From an uncultured Bryobacteraceae bacterium (GTDB lineage Bacteria; Acidobacteriota; Terriglobia; Bryobacterales; Bryobacteraceae): a stretch of 64,000 nt of DNA. The translations under genes were made by a program, and so were the position numbers. Below the pieces are notes generated by a model. It had not been told where the DNA came from and made no database searches. It saw nothing but the letters and a program-made list of their open reading frames with translations. Positions 1 to 6,129 of the stretch are shown here, one piece after another (position 1 is the first letter of the stretch; each line of letters begins with the position of its first letter). The DNA lies in the NCBI GenBank assembly GCA_938003835.1, contig CALKXJ010000008.1:1-64000 (forward strand), written 5' to 3'.

Positions 1-504
1 CTCGTCTCCACGGCCGGGGCCCTGGGCTATAAGGCCGAGGCCTCCGGTGATGGCCCGTGCACGGTCCGCCTATCCTCGACCTTCTCCGACTGGGTACTGT
101 ACGCCCGGGGCCGGTCCCCACAGGAGGCCCTCTGCCGGGCCCTGCTCAAGGTCGTACTCATGCGCCGGGCCTACCTGGACTACCGGGACGACCGGGCGAG
201 GCATACGTGCCGGGTCTGCCACGACACGTTCCTCGGGCCCGCGGAGGACATCGGCCCGGAGCCGTGCGTCTGCGGCCTGATGTCCCACCCGGAGGGGCCC
301 TATTCCCGGGCGGGCCTCTTGGGCCTCGTCCTATCGCTCACGTTCTACCTAGTCCCGTGGGCCCTCAGGTACGCGGGCTGGTGGCCGGGGTACTACTTGC
401 TAACGTGGTCCATTAGGGCCGCGCGCCGGGCCCTTGGCGAGTCCGGTATGCAGTCCCCGGCGATGTCACGGGTTACTATGCCATTAGACGAGGAAGGGGA
501 ATAA
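1..504 (+). CDS. Virus-like hypothetical protein, 5' end outside window
   Basis: The reading frame is open from base 1 to the TAA at 502-504, so at least 167 residues of a longer protein are present; an internal ATG at 160 is not needed as a start. The middle carries a C-x2-C pair and a C-x-C pair (codons near 214-273), which could bind zinc. This is followed by a hydrophobic, Trp/Tyr-rich stretch (about codons 307-400) that may be one membrane segment. The stop overlaps the next start as TAATG. Codon use differs sharply from the rest of the window: Gly is mostly GGG, Arg is CGG or AGG, and GGGCC words are very dense. I do not recognise the family. The composition and the junction with the CRISPR repeat at 1029 suggest viral or plasmid origin. 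Confidence 0.6.
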   Translation, partial: LVSTAGALGYKAEASGDGPCTVRLSSTFSDWVLYARGRSPQEALCRALLKVVLMRRAYLDYRDDRARHTCRVCHDTFLGPAEDIGPEPCVCGLMSHPEGPYSRAGLLGLVLSLTFYLVPWALRYAGWWPGYYLLTWSIRAARRALGESGMQSPAMSRVTMPLDEEGE

Positions 505-1034
505 TGACTAAGGAGGACGCCCTCAGGGTAATCGAGGCCCACCGGGACGAGGCCCAGTCCGCGCTAGCTAGGGCCTTTGAGTCACTGAGGTCATTGGTAG
601 AGTCCTCGTGGCCCACGGGGCCAGTGGCCGGGCCAGTTACGGGCCCTAGTACCGGCCCAGGGACTAGTGACCCGGGGCCCGTGCCCACGGTACCGGGGCC
701 CATCGGGGACGCGCCGGTCGTACGGGCCCGTAACCTAGAGGAGCTCATGAACGCCCTCCGGGGCGCGAGGGACGGTATGGTCTTCGTCCTCGGTCCGGGC
801 CAGCACGAGGGGACGATCGTCCTGCCCACGGGGGACTTCCCGCGCGGGATTACGGTACGGGGCACGGGTAACTCCCCTAGTGAGACCGTGATACTCCCGC
901 GCAAGGAGTCCCCGGGGATCGTCGTCCACCCGGGGACCCACGGGGTCACGATCGAGTCCCTGACGGTCCAGGCGAGGTCCTATCAGAATACGCACCTGGT
1001 CCTACTCGGGGGCCTCGCCGAGGACAACGTATGA
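504..1034 (+). CDS. Beta-helix (pectate-lyase-like) protein, cut short at CRISPR repeat
   Basis: This is a 176-residue reading frame. The first 60 residues form a helical region followed by a Pro/Gly/Thr-rich linker made of GPVTGP-like units. From about residue 75 the sequence looks like the beginning of a right-handed parallel beta-helix of the kind found in polysaccharide-binding or -cleaving proteins and phage tail proteins, with short strands such as ITVRGTG and VTIESLTVQA. Such folds normally continue for hundreds of residues, but the frame stops at 1034, five bases inside the CRISPR repeat. The stop is therefore probably an artefact of the junction rather than the natural end. It shares the unusual codon use of the gene before it and is translationally coupled to it through TAATG. 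Confidence 0.6.
   Translation: MTKEDALRVIEAHRDEAQSALARAFESLRSLVESSWPTGPVAGPVTGPSTGPGTSDPGPVPTVPGPIGDAPVVRARNLEELMNALRGARDGMVFVLGPGQHEGTIVLPTGDFPRGITVRGTGNSPSETVILPRKESPGIVVHPGTHGVTIESLTVQARSYQNTHLVLLGGLAEDNV
992..1028 (+). other. Putative array spacer identical to viral protospacer (junction segment)
   Basis: An array repeat begins at 1029, so the roughly 33-37 bases before it should be a spacer, since the two complete spacer intervals here are 33 and 37 nt. Instead of a leader, this stretch continues the beta-helix coding frame up to the repeat border. Both observations fit if the segment is a spacer copied from the gene at 504 and the assembly passes from array to virus through the shared bases. 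The left border is an estimate. This is inference from the layout. Confidence 0.45.
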
Positions 1035-1206
1035 ACCGAGACCTGAACCAGAAGGGATTAAGACACCGACTCGCCGCGGATCACGATCTCCGCGGCAGTA
1101 TGAACCGAGACCTGAACCAGAGGGGATGAAGACGGACAGACGTCGGCGTATTGTTCGGCTGGCCGCGGTCGTATGAGGGGGGACGTGAAGGACACGGAAT
1201 AAGGTC
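1029..1206 (+). CRISPR. End of a CRISPR array: two clear 36-nt repeats plus one decayed repeat
   Basis: Repeat 1 is 1029-1064 and repeat 2 is 1098-1133. They are 36 nt long and differ at repeat positions 25 and 31. The spacer between them (1065-1097) is 33 nt. After a second 37-nt interval, 1171-1206 matches repeat 1 at 23 of 36 positions without gaps, starting with the same GTATGA, so it looks like an old, decayed repeat. The 3' ending GATTAAGAC resembles the end that becomes the crRNA 5' handle in many class 1 systems. This suggests transcription left to right, with the trailer end facing the cas genes. The subtype cannot be named from this alone. Confidence 0.85.
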
Positions 1207-1269
1207 GGGCTCGGACCGGGAGGTTAGGCGCTGGGGGCCTGCTGGAGGGGAGGGCTTTTGAGGGCAGGT

Positions 1270-1648
1270 ATGACCAAGGTGAGGTTGATCAACCTGACGG
1301 CGTGCCCGCTTCGGATCAGATCGCGTACCGGAGTGATTACATCAGAAAGGCATGGGATGGCGGCTGTCGAAGCGACGCATCAACACTGCGACACGCTGGT
1401 GGTGGAGGGCCAAGAGGTCGAGACGCTGCTGCGCGAGTACTACAGGGGGGCGGGGCCGCGGCCGAAGGAGACGGGCTTGTTTTGTTTGGTATCGGGAAAA
1501 GACCGCGATGGCGGTCCCCGAGCGGAACGATCTCGTCGTTGCTGCCCTGCTTAAGAAGGACCGGAACGGCGGAATCCTTTACTGCCGCGGCTTAACGCGG
1601 CTTAGGGCTTGGCCGGGGAGCGGGCGGCAGGCGGGGAAACGGGATTGA
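1270..1648 (+). pseudogene. Small NLT-motif protein split by a +1 frameshift
   Basis: Starting at ATG 1270 (a TTG at 1258 behind a GGAGGGGAGGG stretch is an alternative), the frame encodes MTKVRLINLT and continues to a Leu-Val-Ser-Gly-Lys near 1500. In that frame the sequence then becomes nonsense and stops at 1554. Dropping one A from the AAAA run at 1497-1500 restores a sensible C-terminus containing PERNDLVV and GGILYCRGLTRL, ending at TGA 1646-1648. The rejoined product is about 125 residues. It resembles a short family with an N-terminal NLTPHP-like motif and a C-terminal R-x-D-x-V/L motif that is common in phage and bacterial accessory DNA; I name that resemblance from memory. The insertion could be a real mutation, a base-calling error in the homopolymer, or a recoding site. 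Confidence 0.55.
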
Positions 1649-1786
1649 GGAGCGGAATCGGCGCCCGCGGCGGGGCCTTCAGCCGCACTTCACCACGCGC
1701 CTTGCCGCGCCACAAGCTTACCGGCTGTAATAAATTCCCCGGCGGCGCGTCATCCTGCTAGAGAGAGGCAGGGAGGCGCCTGGCTC

Positions 1787-1804
1787 GGGCCGGCCTCCCG
1801 GCCC
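1787..1804 (+). other. GC hairpin in leader of the unknown cas-adjacent gene
   Basis: A perfect inverted repeat of 7 bp (GGGCCGG / CCGGCCC) surrounds a 4-nt CCTC loop. It is followed by AAAA and then, 7 bases later, by the AAAGGAGGT Shine-Dalgarno sequence of the gene at 1831. There is no T run, so it is more likely an mRNA leader structure than a terminator. The interval 1649-1786 shows nothing else recognisable. Confidence 0.4.
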
Positions 1805-1830
1805 AAAACAGAAAGGAGGTACCAGGTCGA

Positions 1831-2379
1831 ATGAGCACGAGCCGTCGCGTCGGGTCGCCGGCGTTGGTTCGGAAGCATTCGTCGCAGCCGGCCTGGAGCC
1901 GTGCGCTCAAAGGGATCCGGCGCCTGGTTCGGACCCTCTCGATCCGCTTGCATCCGCGGCGCTCGATGGCCGTGGACCGGGCCGGCGCACCGGTTGCGGT
2001 TGAAACCCGCGCCGCATCCGTCGACCTGGTTCGCCTGCGGCTGCGTGTCGGCGGGCTCGAGGTCCCTTTCACGCCTGCCGACCTGCTCAATCCTGAGGAG
2101 TTCGACCCGGCGGCCGAGGCCGTCGTGGTGCTTCAGGGCGGGCGCTTGCGGGGCATCATCTTCGGGCGGCTGTGCCGGCTGGGTCTGGCGAATGTGCTAC
2201 GACTCACCGCGCGCGCCGGCAGGCTTCGGCCGCTCCGCCGGGGTGTGCGGCCGCGGGCGGAGATCTGGGTGGATCCGCTTGGGGGCATCTACGACGTCAC
2301 CCACCTGGAGGTCGTTCGCGTGCCGGCGGTGGAGTTCCTCGGCCCGGTGGCGTGCTCGACCGTCTGCGGTGTCGCCTGA
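1831..2379 (+). CDS. Hypothetical protein upstream of cas2
   Basis: This gene encodes 182 residues. The start is well supported: AAAGGAGGT at 1812-1820 lies 10 bases before ATG 1831, an almost perfect match to the anti-Shine-Dalgarno sequence. The first 50 residues are strongly basic and probably disordered. Residues 65 to 170 form an alternating hydrophobic/charged domain with segments such as VDLVRLRLRVGG and AEAVVVLQGGRL, suggestive of a small beta-rich fold. There is no signal peptide or membrane segment. It lies between the trailer of the CRISPR array and cas2, 75 bp before cas2 and on the same strand, so it may be part of the adaptation operon. I do not recognise the family and assign no function. 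Confidence 0.6.
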   Translation: MSTSRRVGSPALVRKHSSQPAWSRALKGIRRLVRTLSIRLHPRRSMAVDRAGAPVAVETRAASVDLVRLRLRVGGLEVPFTPADLLNPEEFDPAAEAVVVLQGGRLRGIIFGRLCRLGLANVLRLTARAGRLRPLRRGVRPRAEIWVDPLGGIYDVTHLEVVRVPAVEFLGPVACSTVCGVA

Positions 2380-2454
2380 AGGATCCCGCCCCGGCCCAGG
2401 CAAGCTTGCGAGCCGGTGTAGCGCGAGGGCCGGAGGTGCATAAAGGAGGAAGAG

Positions 2455-2736
2455 ATGGCAGAACGCGACCTTTGGATTGCCGCCTACGACGTGCGCGACC
2501 CCAGGCGCCTGCGCCTGGCGCTGCGGGTGCTCAAGGGGTATTCGACGGGCGGGCAGCGCTCGGTGTTCGAGTGTTTTCTCACCGAAGCGGAACGCAAGCG
2601 GCTTCTCGCCGAGATCCAGGAAGTGCTGGCGCCCGAAGACAGCTTCCTGCTGGTGCTGCTCGACCCCCGTTCGCCCGTGCGGACTCTCGGCATTGGAGTC
2701 GCTCCGGCCGATCCGCCCTTCTTCTACATCGGTTAA
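2455..2736 (+). CDS. cas2: CRISPR-associated endonuclease Cas2
   Basis: At 93 residues this is a normal Cas2 length. The N-terminus has the family signature: a beta strand ending in AAYDVRDPRRLR, where the first Asp (residue 12) is the conserved metal-site position, then a helix with LKGYSTGGQRSVFEC. Cas2 dimerises and bridges two Cas1 dimers in the complex that integrates new spacers. AAAGGAGGA at 2442-2450 lies 4 bases before the ATG. cas1 starts one base after its stop, so the two are co-transcribed and probably translationally coupled. The Cas2-then-Cas1 order and the nearby repeats make the assignment secure. Confidence 0.95.
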   Translation: MAERDLWIAAYDVRDPRRLRLALRVLKGYSTGGQRSVFECFLTEAERKRLLAEIQEVLAPEDSFLLVLLDPRSPVRTLGIGVAPADPPFFYIG

Positions 2737-2737
2737 G

Positions 2738-3757
2738 ATGGCGACGCTCTATCTGGACCGCTCCGGCATCGAGCTGCGCGACGAAGGGGCGAGCATCGCG
2801 ATCTACGCCGGCGGGGAGCGCCGCCGCAGCCTCCCGCTCAACCTGCTCGACCGCATCGTCATCTTCGGCAACACGGCGCTCTCGAGCCGCCTGCTCGCCC
2901 GCCTGGCGGCGCGGAACATCGGGGTGGTGATCGTCGACCGGCGGACCGGTGCGGCCCGGGTGTCGGTCGCCTGGTTGGGGGGCGGCGATGCCGAGCGGCG
3001 CCTGGCTCAGTATCGCGCCCATCAAGATTCCGGCTGGCGCACGCGCTGGGCGCGGCGCATCGTGGCGCGCAAGCTCGCCTCTCAGCGGCGGCTGCTGCTC
3101 GAGGCGGCCGGCGAACGTCCTGCGGAACGTCACCGCCTGCTCAACGCCTCGGGCACGCTCGCGCAGATCCTCGCGCGGCTCCGCTCGGAAGAGCCGCTCC
3201 AGCCGGCGGCAATCCTGGGTCTGGAGGGCGCGGCGGCGCACGCCTACTTTTCGGCCTACACGAGCCTGTTCGCTCCCGCACTCGGCTTCAGCGAGCGCAA
3301 CCGCCGGCCGCCGCGGGATCCGGTGAATGCCTGCCTGTCGCTGGCTTACACGCTGGTGCACTACCAGGCCTGCGTGGAGGTGGCGGCCGCCGGGCTGGAC
3401 CCGGCGATCGGATTCCTGCACGAGCCGGCCCACGGCCGGGAGTCGCTCGCCTGCGATCTGGTGGAGCCGTTGCGGCCCCACGTCGACGCCTGGGTCTGGC
3501 AGATGTTCCGCAGCCGCGTCCTGCGAGTGGAGCATTTTCGCCGGCATGCGGGCGCCTGCCTGCTGGGCAAGGCCGGCCGGACCGCCTTCTATGAGGAACA
3601 TGAGCGCTTCGCCGGGCGCGCGGCGCGGAGGCTGAGGCGTATGGTCCGCCTGCTTGTGCGCGCGCTCACCGGGAAGACACCTGCGGAGGGGATCGCCGCG
3701 GAGGAGACCGCCGGGTCCGGGGTCGCGACAGGCGACGAAGGACCCGGCGGCGTGTGA
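2738..3757 (+). CDS. cas1: CRISPR-associated integrase Cas1
   Basis: The protein has 339 residues. The N-terminal beta domain includes LNLLDRIVIFGN and ARNIGVVIVDRRTG, typical of Cas1. The alpha-helical catalytic half carries the expected metal ligands: Glu163 in GLEGAAAHAYF, His228 in GFLHEP and Asp240 in CDLVEPLRP. It catalyses spacer integration at the leader-proximal repeat together with Cas2. A 30-residue Gly/Ala/Glu-rich tail follows the conserved region. The gene starts one base after the cas2 stop and has no separate Shine-Dalgarno sequence. Its stop directly abuts the stop of the convergent radical SAM gene. No interference genes (cas3, cas5-8, cas10, cas9, cas12) follow, so the effector module, if present, lies elsewhere. 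Confidence 0.96.
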   Translation: MATLYLDRSGIELRDEGASIAIYAGGERRRSLPLNLLDRIVIFGNTALSSRLLARLAARNIGVVIVDRRTGAARVSVAWLGGGDAERRLAQYRAHQDSGWRTRWARRIVARKLASQRRLLLEAAGERPAERHRLLNASGTLAQILARLRSEEPLQPAAILGLEGAAAHAYFSAYTSLFAPALGFSERNRRPPRDPVNACLSLAYTLVHYQACVEVAAAGLDPAIGFLHEPAHGRESLACDLVEPLRPHVDAWVWQMFRSRVLRVEHFRRHAGACLLGKAGRTAFYEEHERFAGRAARRLRRMVRLLVRALTGKTPAEGIAAEETAGSGVATGDEGPGGV

Positions 3758-5851
3758 TCAATCCCCGAAAGCGCCGACCTCTTCCTCGACCTCCTCGCGC
3801 CTGGCGGCGGGGGCGATGCCGCTGATCTGCACCAGCGGTTCGGCAGGCTGCTCCCTGAGCACCACCTGCCGGTAGAGCTGCATCATACGCCGGTGCTCCT
3901 CCTCGCGCCGCCGCGCTTCGCGCGCCCGGAGCTTCTCCTCGCGAGCGTTCTTGGCGATGCCCAACTTGTCCAGATCCGTCTGCGCGCCCATGCGCACGTG
4001 CTCTTCGTTGAGCTTGAGGGAATGCTCGGTGCTGGCGAGCGGTACGCTCTTGCCCCCGGCGAAGATCTCGTGCCGGCCGTGTTCCTCGTACCACTTGGCG
4101 AGCGTGGCCGTCATGTGCATCTTCTCGACGATCTGGCGCCAGCCGATGCCGGTGTTGTACGCGCAGAAGGAGATTTCGCCCTTCTGGGTGGCGTAGGGGA
4201 TGATGCACTGCTCAGTGCGCCGGAAGTCGTAGTTGAACAGATCCTGGAACCACATGCCGGCGATGAAGAGGAAGTTCCACCGGTCGGCGCGGCGCTTGGC
4301 GATGTCGCGCAGCCGCGTCTCGCCGTGCACCTTGCCGTAGTCGCGCCCGGTGGCGCCGAAGGTCTTGTCGAACTTCTGGAGCAGGTCCGTGAGCTTGAAA
4401 TGGGTGGGGGCCTTGAACGGGTCGTAATTGCGCATCAAGGCGAGCGCCATGCCGAGCACGGAAAGGAACCGGCCGCGCGCCGCGTCGTTGATGCGGGCGA
4501 CGTCGCGGGCCAGCCGGTCGGCGTTGAGGAAGGCCGTCACCGGAACGGCCTCCTTGGTCTCCTTGTCGATCATCACCGCCATGCCGACGCCGCAGTTGGG
4601 ATGGCAGCCGCAGCTCAGGTGGCCCCAGTCGGCCTGCGGACCGTGGACCAGGTCGGCCCAGTCGGAAAAGGTCGAGATGAAGGAGATGGGGAACCAGTCG
4701 CGCGTCGGCTCGCCCAAGCCGGTCTGGTTCTTGACGTCGTGAGCCAGGTGCGAGAGCGTGTAGCGCTGGGCCTTGCGCCGCTCGTCGGTGATCGCCTCAT
4801 CGCGCCCGGTGAAGGAGACCGGCTGGAACGACAGGAAGGCGATCTTCTTCGGGTTGTCCAGGGCGAACTGGATGATGCGGCCCACCTGCTCGTTGTTGAT
4901 GCCGTTGACGATGGTGATCACCAGCACGATGTCGACGCCGGCCGAATGGAGGTTTTCGATGGCGCGCAGCTTGACGTCGAAGAGGTTGCCGACGCGGCGG
5001 TGGGAGTTGGCGGCGTTGCCGATGCCGTCGAACTGGAGGTAGACGTAGCGCAGGCCCGCCTCGGCCGCCTGCCGGCAGAATTCCGGACTCTTGGCGAACT
5101 CGATGCCGTTGGTGGCCGCCTGGACGCTGTGGTAGCCGATCTGGCGCGCGTAGCGGATGGCGTCGAGGAAGTAGGGCGACAGCGTCGGCTCGCCGCCCGA
5201 GAACTGCACCGACATCTGCCGGCGCGGCTTGATGGAGATGGCGTTGTCGAGCAGCGTCTTGATCTCCTCCCAGCTGAGTTCGTGGACGAAGCCGACCTGG
5301 TTGGCGTCCATGAAGCACGGATCGCACATCATGTTGCAGCGGTTGGTCAGGTCGATCGTCAGCACCGAGCCGCGCCCGTGCGTGATGGTGCTCGAGCCGT
5401 GGTTGTGCAGCTTCTCGTCGTTGTGCGCCCGGATGTCGCGCCCCGGGAAGACCTCCTCCAGGTGCCGGGTGAAGGCCGGGTCGATCGAGATGACGTCTTC
5501 GAAGTAGCCGTGCTTGGGGCACTCCTTCACCATGAGGATCTTGCCGTCCCGCTCGATGATCTGGGCCTTGATCTCACCCACCTTCTCCTCGAGCAGGATC
5601 GTGTAGGGGAGCTCGCCGTCGAGGATCTTCTTGCGTACCTCGGGCACGCACTTCGGACACAGCGAGTCGGTCTCGCGCGGCCAGCCGAGCGGCGGCTTGG
5701 TCTTCTCGTAGGACTTGAGCAGCGGCTTGTCGGACCACTTCGGCGTAAACGACGGGTTCTGCTTGATCTGGTTGAGCGTGTCGAAGACCACCCAGGCGCC
5801 CCTGGCGCCATAGGAAATGAGCTTCTCGACGTACTTGATCGGTTTGTACAT
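3758..5851 (-). CDS. Tes-like radical SAM protein (tetraether/membrane-spanning lipid synthase family)
   Basis: The protein has 697 residues from ATG 5851, which has AAAGGGAG just upstream. An in-frame ATG at 5923 is less likely because a candidate -10 box lies on top of it. Residues 65-115 hold a CPKC pair and a CPKHG motif, a zinc-ribbon-like N-terminal module. Cys172, Cys176 and Cys179 form the radical SAM CxxxCxxC cluster in LTNRCNMMCDPCF, followed by FSGGEPTLSP. Cys-rich segments further on (LSCGCHPNCG; the C in RRTEQCIIPYA; ISFCAYN) match the architecture of archaeal Tes, which joins lipid tails by C-C coupling. Acidobacteria make membrane-spanning iso-diabolic acid lipids, so a role there is plausible but unproven. 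The C-terminus ends in a charged coiled-coil-like tail. Confidence 0.75.
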   Translation of the reverse strand: MYKPIKYVEKLISYGARGAWVVFDTLNQIKQNPSFTPKWSDKPLLKSYEKTKPPLGWPRETDSLCPKCVPEVRKKILDGELPYTILLEEKVGEIKAQIIERDGKILMVKECPKHGYFEDVISIDPAFTRHLEEVFPGRDIRAHNDEKLHNHGSSTITHGRGSVLTIDLTNRCNMMCDPCFMDANQVGFVHELSWEEIKTLLDNAISIKPRRQMSVQFSGGEPTLSPYFLDAIRYARQIGYHSVQAATNGIEFAKSPEFCRQAAEAGLRYVYLQFDGIGNAANSHRRVGNLFDVKLRAIENLHSAGVDIVLVITIVNGINNEQVGRIIQFALDNPKKIAFLSFQPVSFTGRDEAITDERRKAQRYTLSHLAHDVKNQTGLGEPTRDWFPISFISTFSDWADLVHGPQADWGHLSCGCHPNCGVGMAVMIDKETKEAVPVTAFLNADRLARDVARINDAARGRFLSVLGMALALMRNYDPFKAPTHFKLTDLLQKFDKTFGATGRDYGKVHGETRLRDIAKRRADRWNFLFIAGMWFQDLFNYDFRRTEQCIIPYATQKGEISFCAYNTGIGWRQIVEKMHMTATLAKWYEEHGRHEIFAGGKSVPLASTEHSLKLNEEHVRMGAQTDLDKLGIAKNAREEKLRAREARRREEEHRRMMQLYRQVVLREQPAEPLVQISGIAPAARREEVEEEVGAFGD

Positions 5852-5922
5852 GACACTCCCTTTCGCGGTTGTACTGGGAGGGTTGACGAGCCCCTCTGTG
5901 TGCTCGCTGCCCAGCCACGCCA

Positions 5923-5928
5923 AGTATA
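5923..5928 (-). promoter_or_regulatory. Candidate -10 box (TATACT) for the radical SAM gene
   Basis: Read on the minus strand, this is TATACT, 72 bases before the chosen ATG at 5851. No convincing -35 hexamer is seen at normal spacing. The same hexamer precedes nuoC, the dehydrogenase at 16790 and the gene at 55841-56224. The rest of 5852-6129 shows no gene. Confidence 0.35.
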
Positions 5929-6129
5929 GCTAACCGGCGCCGCCCAGGCCACCGGATTCTGTCAAACTGCCTGTTTTCTTGCCTGTATGGCGAAATGGAT
6001 ATCCGAACGGAGATACCGGGCGCGGCAACGGATCCGCGGCGGCGATTGGAAAATGCCCACGGGGACGGGCGGTTCGCCCCGGGCGATATTCGGGCTTTTG
6101 GTACCCTATGGCGCGGTGCGGTCAAAGGG

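Noticed and set aside
1268-1303. Possible fourth CRISPR repeat beginning GTATGA
   Set aside because: Beyond the first six bases there is little match, the spacing does not fit, and the bases code for the start of the small protein at 1270.
5851-5923. Upstream ATG at 5923 as the start of the radical SAM protein
   Set aside because: The extension has no family resemblance, a candidate -10 box overlaps it, and ATG 5851 has a good Shine-Dalgarno.
3893-5929. Long open frame opposite the radical SAM gene
   Set aside because: It is the antisense shadow of a GC-rich gene, rich in Val/Asp/Gly/Leu with no domain pattern; the same is true of long antisense frames over nuoM, nuoL, nuoD and maeB.
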